A stretch of DNA of 64,000 nt from contig CAWIYY010000012.1 of assembly GCA_963840435.1 (NCBI GenBank), positions 806,001-870,000 on the forward strand. Reading direction: 5' to 3'. Shown here one piece after another: positions 57,428-64,000 of this stretch. The position numbers were made by a program, and so were the translations under genes. Within the stretch, counting starts at the first letter, position 1; the number at the start of each line of letters is the position of its first letter. The notes beneath the pieces were generated by a model that did not search any database, was not told the origin of the DNA, and saw only the letters and a list, made by a program, of their open reading frames with translations. Source of the stretch: Bog-473 sp963840435. GTDB lineage: Bacteria; Actinomycetota; Acidimicrobiia; Acidimicrobiales; RAAP-2.

Positions 57428-58764
57428 GTCGTCTGTTGTAGCCGATCCGCCGCGCCGACGCTGACCCGGGCCGATTCCGGACCCGCATCGTCCGTCGCAC
57501 CTTCACGAGCCGTTCCGGCGGCGACTGGCTCGCCCGCCACTCCGGCCACTCCGGCAACTCCGGCCATGCCGGCCACGCCGTCGCCCGGCTCACCGCAGGC
57601 CTCGACGACGTGACGGACCAGCTCTTCCTCGCCGGCAATGACGAGCAACTCCCGGTTCGACAGGTGACTCACCCGCCCCACCTTGCGCCCGGATGGGTCG
57701 AAGATTCCGATACGGGCGCCCACGTATCGTGCGGAATCGAAGGCCAAGGTGGCCACGTACCGCCGCCGCCCGGATGGATCGGGTCCGGCGCACATGGCCT
57801 CGAGCTCCGCCATGTCGAGCCACGACTCGTTGTTGTACGAGAGCACGAGCAAGTCGCACGACACCCCCGAGACAACCGACGCCAAGGCCTCGGGCATCGT
57901 CCGCTTCGAGTTGAACGGAGAGCGGGTCGACGGATCGCGGGAGTCGACCCGCTTGCGGGCCACGCCGTACGCCTCGGGCGCATCCCAGGCCACCAACGTC
58001 TCCCACACGTGATAGTTGGTGAAATACCGGTGCTGGTTGTACGGCGGATCCAGGTACGCCAGATCGAAATGGCCCAGACCGCCGCCGTCGGTGCTCTGGA
58101 TGGTGTCGGGATCGGGATCGGGACCGCCGCCGTCGGTGCTCTGGATGGTGTCGGGATCGGGATCGGGACCGCCGACGGCGGTGCTCTGGATGGGGGCGGT
58201 GAGCGCCACTGCATCTCCACGGATGGTGCGCCCCGCCCCCACCAAGAGCTCGGGCACCCGCAGCTCCAACGGATTGAACGACCGGGGCGCCCATTGCTTC
58301 ACGTATGCCATCTGCACACCCGTCGTCGAGTCGACCCGGTCCGCAGCCTCGATCAGTGACGTCAACAGGATCGGATACAACGGCGACCCCGCATACTCCG
58401 ACTCGATGCAGTCCCGGGCGGCATCGATCCGAGCAGCATTCTCGGGTTGGAAGAACCTGGCCTGCCGGCTGAACGTCTCGTGCACGTAGCCCGGCTTGCC
58501 GGGGACGGCGTTGAGGTGGGCGATCGCCGCCCCGAGCTCGCCCGAATCGGTGGCGGCGGCATCCGTCTCGATGTAGGTGCGGGCGAAGGCCTCGGCGTAG
58601 CGGGCGCTGTCGACGGCGGTGACGTGCACACCTTGGGCCTTGAAGGCCTGGGCGACGCGGGTGGTGCCGGTGAAGAGATCGAGCGCGGTGCGGGCACCGG
58701 CGGCCTCGCAGATCCGGGCGAGGACCGGGACCAGTCGCCGCTTCGATCCGATGTACTTGATCAT
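57424..58764 (-). CDS. D12-type DNA adenine methyltransferase
   Basis: 446 residues. MIKYIGSKRRLVPVLARICE is the D12 start motif, DLFTGTTRVAQAFKAQG the SAM site, and YLDPPYNQHRYF (Asp239) the catalytic DPPY. It would methylate adenine N6 in DNA. Directly before the DPPY block, residues about 190-228, there are three copies of IQSTDGGGPDPDPDT encoded by a 45-bp repeat. The tail repeats GMAGVAGVAGVAGE. No endonuclease gene is adjacent, so it is an orphan methyltransferase. Its stop overlaps the PPK2 start. Confidence 0.86.
   Translation of the reverse strand: MIKYIGSKRRLVPVLARICEAAGARTALDLFTGTTRVAQAFKAQGVHVTAVDSARYAEAFARTYIETDAAATDSGELGAAIAHLNAVPGKPGYVHETFSRQARFFQPENAARIDAARDCIESEYAGSPLYPILLTSLIEAADRVDSTTGVQMAYVKQWAPRSFNPLELRVPELLVGAGRTIRGDAVALTAPIQSTAVGGPDPDPDTIQSTDGGGPDPDPDTIQSTDGGGLGHFDLAYLDPPYNQHRYFTNYHVWETLVAWDAPEAYGVARKRVDSRDPSTRSPFNSKRTMPEALASVVSGVSCDLLVLSYNNESWLDMAELEAMCAGPDPSGRRRYVATLAFDSARYVGARIGIFDPSGRKVGRVSHLSNRELLVIAGEEELVRHVVEACGEPGDGVAGMAGVAGVAGVAGEPVAAGTAREGATDDAGPESARVSVGAADRLQQTT
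58083..58195. repeat. 45-bp tandem repeat inside the D12 methyltransferase gene
   Basis: About 2.5 copies of a 45-bp unit containing CCGCCGTCGGTGCTCTGGAT and two or three GGGATC triplet pairs. Each encodes 15 residues in frame. Confidence 0.88.
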
Positions 58765-58907
58765 CCGGCCGCCGCTCCCGTGCGCTGCGAATCCGGCCCG
58801 GTTCGGCGGCCCGCACCGGATCGGCGGTTCGCACCGGTGCGGCGGCCCGTCACGGACGGCAGCAGTTCATCGGGCGGTCACGGGCCCCCACCCTACGATG
58901 GGCACTC

Positions 58908-59753
58908 ATGGCGACTGGGGACCATCGAGGGGAAGCCGGGGCCGCCCCGGAGGACGTTTCTGCCGAGCCCGAGCCGTCCGGCGCCTCGCATTGGGTGCGG
59001 TGGCACAGCGCCTACGACAATCCGGCGTCACCACTCTCGGAGCGGCTGCGCCTGGTGCAGGGGATGGTGCGGGACGCGCTCGACGAGATCTCGAGTGGGC
59101 GCGGGGCTGAAGGTGGCGGCGGAGGTGGCGGTGGCGGCGAAGGCGGAGGCGGAGGTGGCCGTGGCGGTGGAGGTGGCGGTGGCGGTGGCTCGGGGCGTGA
59201 TCCGGGGGAGCCGATCCGAGTCCTCAGCCTTTGTGCCGGCCAGGGCCGCGATGTGATCGACGTCTTGGCCACCCATCCACGGGCGCCCGAGGTGGAGGCA
59301 TTGCTCGTCGAGCTCGATCCGGCGCTGGTGGCGTTCGCCCGGCGCCGGGCGGCGGAGGCCGGGCTGGGAGATCGGGTGCGGGTGGAGCAGGCGGATGCGT
59401 CGCTGTGCCGTTGGTACGCAGGGTCCGTCCCCGCTGACCTCGTGCTCGTGTGCGGGATCTTCGGAAACATCAGCGCCGAGGACATCGCGGCCACCATCCA
59501 GGCGTTGCCGGCGTTCTGCCATCCGGGGGCGCATGTCGTCTGGACCCGGCACCGGCGACCGCCGGACGCCACCCCCGTCATCCGGGCCCAGTTCGCAGAG
59601 GCCGGGTTCACCGAGATGGCCTTCGACGCCCCCGAAGCGTTCGTCCTGGGGACGGGGCGCCACCGCCTGGATGGTGATCCGGGGGCCTTCGGCCCTTTCG
59701 ATCCGGAGCGGCGGCTCTTCGACTTCGTGGGCGACGGGTTCGGCCCGGCGTGA
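58908..59753 (+). CDS. Class I SAM-dependent methyltransferase-like protein with polyglycine tract
   Basis: 281 residues. The Rossmann SAM motif VLSLCAGQGRDVIDVLA begins near residue 106, followed by LLVELDPALVAFARRRAAEA (acidic motif II) and LVLVCGIFGNIS. Just before the fold, residues about 66-98 are a Gly/Glu/Arg run with up to nine glycines in a row. HWVRWHSAYDNPASPLSERL at the N-terminus recurs in a family of uncharacterised actinobacterial methyltransferases. ATG 58908 is the start. The membrane-protein gene follows 10 bases later. Confidence 0.8.
   Translation: MATGDHRGEAGAAPEDVSAEPEPSGASHWVRWHSAYDNPASPLSERLRLVQGMVRDALDEISSGRGAEGGGGGGGGGEGGGGGGRGGGGGGGGGSGRDPGEPIRVLSLCAGQGRDVIDVLATHPRAPEVEALLVELDPALVAFARRRAAEAGLGDRVRVEQADASLCRWYAGSVPADLVLVCGIFGNISAEDIAATIQALPAFCHPGAHVVWTRHRRPPDATPVIRAQFAEAGFTEMAFDAPEAFVLGTGRHRLDGDPGAFGPFDPERRLFDFVGDGFGPA
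59103..59200. repeat. GGTGGCGGA-type repeat encoding polyglycine
   Basis: About 98 bases of GGTGGC/GGAGGC triplet repeats with scattered GAAGGC, in frame with the methyltransferase. Confidence 0.85.
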
Positions 59754-59763
59754 CTGCATCGAG

Positions 59764-60597
59764 ATGAGCGACCAGGCATCCAGAGGATCGTCGTCGCCCG
59801 ATCAGCAGCCGACCGATCCGCCCGTGGGTCGCCCGACCGAGGGCGAGGGTCGCTCCGGAGTGGTTCGCCACCCGCTCCACCCGCTCGAGCTGGCCAAGAT
59901 GGCCTGGCGCACGGCACGGACCGAACCAGCCCGGGTCATCGTCCCGGCCCTGGTCATCTTCGGACTCGACGCCATCCAGGGAACCTTCTACACGGAGATC
60001 TCCAGCGAACGCTTTGGGTGGGAGGCGGCGGCCGGGATCGCGGTGTTCGGCGTTTCGAGCCTCGGGCTCACCTTCTACGCGGGCATGCTCGAGCGGCTCG
60101 TCGGTTCCGTCGAGCGAAACGAGGCCCCCCAGCCGATCCATCAGGTCCTGCGCAGCCTCCCCTGGGGCCGCCTTCTCCTGGCCGAGCTGGTGCTGTTCTT
60201 CATCGATGGTGTTTCCGCTCTGCTCGTCGTGGTCCCGGGGCTGGTGGTCGGCACCCTGTTCGCACTCGTCGGTCCGCTCATCAACCTCCTCGACGCCTCG
60301 GTGCCCGAAGCGCTGCGACGTTCGGTCAGGGTGGTCTGGCCCCACTTCTTCCTCGTCTTCCTCTTCATCACGCTGCCCCTGGCCGTCGAGCACGAGGTCC
60401 TGGTGTTGGTGGCCGACCTCATCCCGCACGAGAAGCTCTGGCTGGTCTTCATCTCCAACTTCATCCTGGGCGACCTCTTCGGCATGGCCCTGGGCCTGAT
60501 GGAGGTGACGCTGGCCGAGCGCCTGGTTCGGGGAGCGCAGGGTCCGGGTGAGGACGTACGCTCGGAGGACATCGAGCTGCCCGATCTGCTCGGGTAG
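59764..60597 (+). CDS. Membrane protein of unknown function
   Basis: 277 residues. After a hydrophilic 50-residue head there are several membrane helices (VIVPALVIFGLDAIQGTF, LLVVVPGLVVGTLFALVGPL, FFLVFLFITLPLAVEHEVLV). The pattern resembles the glycerophosphoryl diester phosphodiesterase membrane-domain/DUF975-like group, but no family is certain. ATG 59764 starts 10 bases after the methyltransferase stop, so they are likely co-transcribed. Confidence 0.75.
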   Translation: MSDQASRGSSSPDQQPTDPPVGRPTEGEGRSGVVRHPLHPLELAKMAWRTARTEPARVIVPALVIFGLDAIQGTFYTEISSERFGWEAAAGIAVFGVSSLGLTFYAGMLERLVGSVERNEAPQPIHQVLRSLPWGRLLLAELVLFFIDGVSALLVVVPGLVVGTLFALVGPLINLLDASVPEALRRSVRVVWPHFFLVFLFITLPLAVEHEVLVLVADLIPHEKLWLVFISNFILGDLFGMALGLMEVTLAERLVRGAQGPGEDVRSEDIELPDLLG

Positions 60598-60847
60598 GGG
60601 AGGGATGTGGTGGGTCTTGGCGATTCGGCTGTTCGGCGATCTGGCGGTTTGTCGGTTTGGCGGTCGGGATCCGGCGTCGGATCGAACCCACACCCATCCA
60701 GGCCTTTCGGACTCCGCGGCAACCCAGGTCCGCCCCCTGATCCCTTGAGCGCTTAGGGCGACCGGACAACCGACCGATCAAAACAAGACGGACCGATCAC
60801 AGACACCCACCGATCAAAGCAACACCGACCGAGGAGGCACACCCACA
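60598..60847. other. Intergenic region with ACCGATCA repeats before the AIM24 gene
   Basis: 250 bases. GGCGATCTGGCGGTTTGTCGG-type short repeats occur near 60625-60670, and three ACCGATCA units near 60770-60825 precede the AIM24 ribosome-binding site (GAGGAGG). No ORF is credible. Confidence 0.55.
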
Positions 60848-61615
60848 ATGGAAGAGACCGTTCACGGCACGACCATGCCGGTCCTCGAGATCTCGCTGCA
60901 GCCGGGCGAGTCCGTCGTCTCCGAGGCCGGCGAGTTCAGCTGGATGTCCGACTCGATCCAGTTCGCCACCAACACCGGCGGCGGCATGGGCGGCAAGGGG
61001 ATCATGGGCGCGGTCAAGCGTGCCGTCGCGGGCGCCTCCGTCTTCATGACCACATACACCGCCCAGGGCGGCCCCGGATCGATCGCCTTCGCTTCGAAGG
61101 TGCCGGGTCACATCCTTCCGATCGACGTGGCGCCCGGCAACGAGTTCATGGTCCACCGCCACGGGTTCATGGCCGCGACGCCCGGAATCCAGCTGGCCAT
61201 GGGGTTCCAGCAGTCCCTGCGGGGCGGCATCTTCGGGGGCGAGGGTCTGATCCTCCAGAAGATCAGTGGCGAGGGGCGGGCCTGGATCGACCTCCAGGGC
61301 GAGGTCATCGTCTACGACCTCCAGCCCGGGCAGACGATGCGAGTGCACCCGGGCCACGCCGGGCTGTTCCAGGCTTCGGTCACGTTCTCGGTGCAGCGAG
61401 TGCAGGGGATGGCCAACCGGTACATGGGCAAGGACGGGCACCACTTCGCCGTCTTGACCGGACCGGGCCGTATTTGGCTGCAGTCGATGCCGACGGCGAT
61501 CCTGGCGGGCGTGATCTACGAGAACCTGCCCCACGACGACAAGAGCGACCACGGCATGGCGGACGCCGGCGCCGCGGTCGGTGGCGCCAAGATCATCGGC
61601 GACCTGTTGCGCTGA
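60848..61615 (+). CDS. AIM24/TIGR00266-family protein
   Basis: 255 residues with the beta-helix-like AIM24 layout: PVLEISLQPGESVVSEAGEF, SWMSDSIQF, PGHILPIDVAPGNEFMVHRH, GEGLILQKISGEGRAWIDLQ and GPGRIWLQSM. The family is widespread, with a yeast mitochondrial member, but its molecular role in bacteria is unproven. ATG 60848 follows GAGGAGG. It is convergent with a secreted protein gene three bases away. Confidence 0.88.
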   Translation: MEETVHGTTMPVLEISLQPGESVVSEAGEFSWMSDSIQFATNTGGGMGGKGIMGAVKRAVAGASVFMTTYTAQGGPGSIAFASKVPGHILPIDVAPGNEFMVHRHGFMAATPGIQLAMGFQQSLRGGIFGGEGLILQKISGEGRAWIDLQGEVIVYDLQPGQTMRVHPGHAGLFQASVTFSVQRVQGMANRYMGKDGHHFAVLTGPGRIWLQSMPTAILAGVIYENLPHDDKSDHGMADAGAAVGGAKIIGDLLR

Positions 61616-61618
61616 GGC

Positions 61619-62497
61619 TCAGGGTGCGGTTGTCGTCGTCGTAGACGACGTCAGGTTCAGCGCGTGCGCTGGAGCCGTGATCTTCACCGCTTTGCCGTAC
61701 TTGCTGAACACGAGGGTGCCGATCTCTCCCGGCGCCTGATCGACGATGCGGTAGACGTAGGGCGGGCCGGTGCTGGCGATGTCCATCGTGCTGGTCGTCG
61801 TGCGGCCGTTGGTCGTCGAGACGTCCTTGACGATGACAACCTTGTGGTGGTCGACGGTGGTGGGCTGGCTGAGCGTCAGCGGTGTCGGATGGCCCATGAA
61901 CGTGGCGGCGACGAGGTCCGACGCGTCGAGGAACTTGTCGAACGAGGACAGGCTGGTGTCGAGGGCCGAAAACTCGAGCCATTTGCCGCCGTATGCATCG
62001 GTCTCGGCCTTGCTGGCATGGCTGGCCCAGAACTTTTTGGGGGCGTTGAGGTAGAGCAACTGGCCGGTGCGGGTCACCTTGATCGGGCTACCCGCTTGCG
62101 CGAACTGGCCGGTGCCGTCGCCGTTGCCGTTGAGCACCAGGTGCATGGAGATGCGCGCCTTGCCCTGCTTGATGGTGCCGTCGAGGTGGACGCTGCCCAT
62201 CTGCGTCTCGGTCGAGATGGCCCTGAGGACCAAGGTCGTGGCAGCACTGTTCTCCGCACTGTTCTCGGCGGTGGGCGCCGGCGGGGAGAGACGGCCGGGC
62301 ACGATGGGCTTTCCCAGGCCGGTCGTGGTCGTTGACGATTGCGCGCTTGCCACGGCCGTGTGCAGCACGACGGTGCCGGCGATTGCGACGGCAGTGGCAG
62401 TGGCAATAGCTCCGAGCCCTTTGGCGCCCAGTGCGAATGACCTGAGCGGGAGGCGGCGCTGTCGTTGCGCGAAGCGTGCTGCGAGACGTCCGGCCAC
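61619..62497 (-). CDS. Membrane-anchored or secreted protein, LppX/LprG-like fold suspected
   Basis: 292 residues from GTG 62497. A basic head and one hydrophobic helix (GAIATATAVAIAGTVVLHTA) are followed by a Thr/Ser/Pro hinge and a beta-rich domain (VHLDGTIKQGKARISMHLVL, KVTRTGQLLYLNAPKKFW, STMDIASTGPPYVYRIV). The order of strands recalls mycobacterial LppX_LprAFG proteins, which carry lipids across the envelope. There is no lipobox Cys, so it would be anchored by the helix or secreted. The family is not certain. Confidence 0.65.
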   Translation of the reverse strand: MAGRLAARFAQRQRRLPLRSFALGAKGLGAIATATAVAIAGTVVLHTAVASAQSSTTTTGLGKPIVPGRLSPPAPTAENSAENSAATTLVLRAISTETQMGSVHLDGTIKQGKARISMHLVLNGNGDGTGQFAQAGSPIKVTRTGQLLYLNAPKKFWASHASKAETDAYGGKWLEFSALDTSLSSFDKFLDASDLVAATFMGHPTPLTLSQPTTVDHHKVVIVKDVSTTNGRTTTSTMDIASTGPPYVYRIVDQAPGEIGTLVFSKYGKAVKITAPAHALNLTSSTTTTTAP

Positions 62498-62608
62498 CGC
62501 AAACCAGGGTAGTGGGTGCGCTTGCGCCCTGAGGTGCAGTCGGGAGTCGTCGTTGGCGGGAGAACCTGCCGAGTCCAGTCGGCAGAGGGCGTGCAATAGC
62601 GTGTCGCG

Positions 62609-63379
62609 GTGTCCGCGGACCCTCTTCCGTTCATCGTGCTGCCCGCGGTCGACGTGGCCGACGGCCAAGCAGTGCGGTTGGTGCAAGGTGAGGCCGGATC
62701 GGAGACGAGATACGGCGCGCCGCTCGACGCGGCGCTGGCCTGGCAGGCCGGCGGGGCGCAGTGGGTGCACATCGTCGACCTCGACGCCGCGTTCGGCCGT
62801 GGCTCGAATCGCGACCTGATTGCCGAGGTGGTGGGCCGGCTCGACGTCGCGGTCGAGATGTCCGGCGGCATTTGCGATGACGACTCGCTGGCGGCTGCAC
62901 TGGCGACCGGCTGCGCTCGGGTCAACATCGGCACCGCCGCGCTGGAACGACCCGAGTGGGTCCGCGCGGCGATCGCCCGGCACGGAGAGCGGATCGCAGT
63001 CGGCCTCGACGTCCGCGGCACCAGGCTGTCGGCCCGTGGCTGGACTGAGGACGGCGGTGAGCTGTTCGACGCCCTCGCCCGCCTCGACGCAGACGGCTGT
63101 GCTCGATACGTCGTCACCGACGTACTTCGCGATGGCACCCTGACCGGACCGAACCTAGACTTGGTGCGCAGGGTGTGCGCGGCGACCAAGCGCCCGGTGA
63201 TCGCCAGCGGTGGGATTGGCAGCCTCGACGACCTGCGCTCACTCGTCGGGCTCCTCGGTGACGGTGACGGTGACGCTGGCGGTGAGGGTCAGGGTGGCGG
63301 CCTCGAGGGCGCAATCGTTGGCAAGGCGCTCTATGCCGGCGCGTTCACATTGCCCGAGGCGCTCGCCGCGGTCCGCTAG
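62609..63379 (+). CDS. hisA: HisA / PriA-type phosphoribosyl isomerase
   Basis: 256-residue TIM barrel of histidine (and in many actinobacteria also tryptophan) synthesis. IVLPAVDVADGQAVRLVQGE has the first catalytic Asp (Asp15), followed by WVHIVDLDAAFGRGSN, CARVNIGTAALERP, VGLDVRGTRLSARGW, YVVTDVLRDGTLTGPNLDLV and GAIVGKALYAGAFTLPEALA. The whole pattern follows M. tuberculosis PriA, which also does the TrpF reaction. A GDGDGDAGGEGQGG insertion lies near residues 218-231, between the seventh and eighth strands. The start is GTG 62609. No other his genes are adjacent. Confidence 0.92.
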   Translation: MSADPLPFIVLPAVDVADGQAVRLVQGEAGSETRYGAPLDAALAWQAGGAQWVHIVDLDAAFGRGSNRDLIAEVVGRLDVAVEMSGGICDDDSLAAALATGCARVNIGTAALERPEWVRAAIARHGERIAVGLDVRGTRLSARGWTEDGGELFDALARLDADGCARYVVTDVLRDGTLTGPNLDLVRRVCAATKRPVIASGGIGSLDDLRSLVGLLGDGDGDAGGEGQGGGLEGAIVGKALYAGAFTLPEALAAVR

Positions 63380-63392
63380 GGGCGAGCGCCTG
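63358..63392 (+). terminator. Hairpin spanning the end of hisA
   Basis: A perfect 11-bp stem AGGCGCTCGCC/GGCGAGCGCCT with a 13-base loop includes the hisA stop codon. Its position makes it a likely terminator. Confidence 0.6.
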
Positions 63393-63407
63393 AGCCCAAT
63401 CGCCATG

Positions 63408-63435
63408 GCCCATACGCAAGGGCCCATACGCAAGG
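63408..63435. repeat. Short duplication after hisA
   Basis: GCCCATACGCAAGG is duplicated directly, followed by degenerate GGGCC(G/T)AATCGC units to about 63460. Confidence 0.65.
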
Positions 63436-63487
63436 GCCGAATCGCCAGGGCCTAATCGCACCGGCTGAGGTCGACCAACGAAGCCGA

Positions 63488-64000
63488 TCAGGCCGGTGGT
63501 GCCGACGGTGTTTGGTTCTGCGGTTGGTTCCATTCGATCCAGCCCGCGCCGGTCCGGCCGTCGTCGGTTCGGCATTGCACCATGGCCCGAGGGAAGAGGC
63601 TCACCCGGCCGTCCTGGTCGTTGCGCAACAGGACCGGGCCGAAGGCCACCGGCGTGATGTCGAGGCCGATGTCGTGCACCGGTGGTGAGGCGGGTGCACC
63701 CTCGTCGTCGAGGCCGGCGGTCAGCTCGATTCGGGCCGTCGTGGGGAAGCCGTGCGGGCCGAGTTCCTCGTTCACCGTGAGCGCGGTGACCGGATTGGCA
63801 ACGCCTGGAGCGCGGTCCGGTGTCTGCACATAGCCGAAGAAGGCCTGAAACCCCTCGAAGCGAATGTCGACGTCGTGCACACGCGTGCCGTCGTCGAGGC
63901 GCATGGAATTCCAACACCAGCCGAAGGCCCACCAGTCGCGGACACCCCATGAGTGATCGCGTTGGCCCTGGCCCTCCACCGTGAACGTCTCGGTGCCGAT
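63488..64000 (-). CDS. Protein of an AttH/CrtC-like family, 5' end beyond the window
   Basis: 171 codons are visible, running in from base 64000. ETFTVEGQGQRDHSWGVRDW followed by WAFGWCWNSMRLDDGTRVHD is the lipocalin-like signature (GxRDHSWGxRDW) of proteins often annotated near hydroxysteroid or carotenoid genes (DUF7064/DUF7065-type). WVEWNQP-like WIEWNQPQNQTPSAPPA ends the protein. The N-terminal portion and start are not in the window, so function and length cannot be judged. Confidence 0.7.
   Translation of the reverse strand: MGTETFTVEGQGQRDHSWGVRDWWAFGWCWNSMRLDDGTRVHDVDIRFEGFQAFFGYVQTPDRAPGVANPVTALTVNEELGPHGFPTTARIELTAGLDDEGAPASPPVHDIGLDITPVAFGPVLLRNDQDGRVSLFPRAMVQCRTDDGRTGAGWIEWNQPQNQTPSAPPA

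Noticed and set aside
57424..58764. Restriction-modification system
   Set aside because: The methyltransferase has no endonuclease neighbour; adjacent genes encode PPK2 and a SAM methyltransferase-like protein.

Overview
This is a high-GC, gene-dense chromosomal window read here as a member of the Actinomycetota, most likely Acidimicrobiia or a relative. That assignment is an inference. It rests on mycobacterium-like steroid-catabolism proteins, several F420/LLM-type oxidoreductases, an actinobacterial HisA/PriA, a DUF222-HNH protein, a BioB accessory protein (BsaP) and a secreted protein with YWLVASDGG repeats. No rRNA, tRNA, CRISPR array, insertion sequence or prophage was recognised. Both edges cut genes: ftsH at the left and an unknown family at the right.

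Layout. 1-6.1 kb: ftsH (partial), a CPBP membrane protease, and a manB / Trm112-like / PGI-PMI sugar-phosphate operon. 6.2-14.1 kb: a FadA3-like thiolase; a FadE26/FadE27-like acyl-CoA dehydrogenase pair; a zinc metallopeptidase; and a coupled operon of a CYP125/142-like P450 plus two LLM oxidoreductases, one strongly resembling Rv3520c. 14.3-17.7 kb: an Anbu peptidase, a glutaminase, and an SRPBCC/ArsR/SRPBCC operon behind a double palindromic operator. 17.8-23.0 kb: an igr-like operon for the last round of steroid side-chain removal (FadE29-, ChsH2-, FadE28-, ChsH1- and Ltp2-like), with ChsH1 and Ltp2 in one open frame. 23-37 kb: FadD17-, FadD19- and other FadD-like ligases, an LLM protein, a secreted repeat protein, cupin, SRPBCC and PaiB proteins, and another FadE. 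37.4-46.4 kb: a secreted G1/A4-type peptidase, an archaeal-type riboflavin synthase, and a biotin locus (bioA with a frameshift, bioF, bioD, an alpha/beta hydrolase, bsaP, bioB) interrupted by a DUF222-HNH gene. 46.6-64 kb: an acyl-CoA dehydrogenase, VOC protein, TetR/MFS efflux pair with a clear operator, a second P450, amidase, LLM protein, PPK2, DNA methyltransferase, AIM24 protein, hisA/priA and several unknowns.

How it works together. The steroid genes cover much of a cholesterol or sterol side-chain pathway: P450 oxidation, CoA ligation, dehydrogenation by heteromeric FadE pairs, hydration by a MaoC pair and retro-aldol cleavage. No ring-degradation genes are present. Five intergenic sites match the KstR consensus TnnAACnnGTTnnA at 7 or 8 of its 8 fixed bases. 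They lie in front of the thiolase/fadE26-27 divergon, the P450 operon, the igr-like operon, the fadD17/LLM divergon and fadD19, which suggests one regulon controlled by a KstR-like repressor encoded elsewhere.

A second theme is short tandem repeats, both between genes and in frame inside proteins (glycine tracts, KSKGKSK, DPDPDT and DPS repeats). Several sit in linkers of otherwise conserved enzymes.
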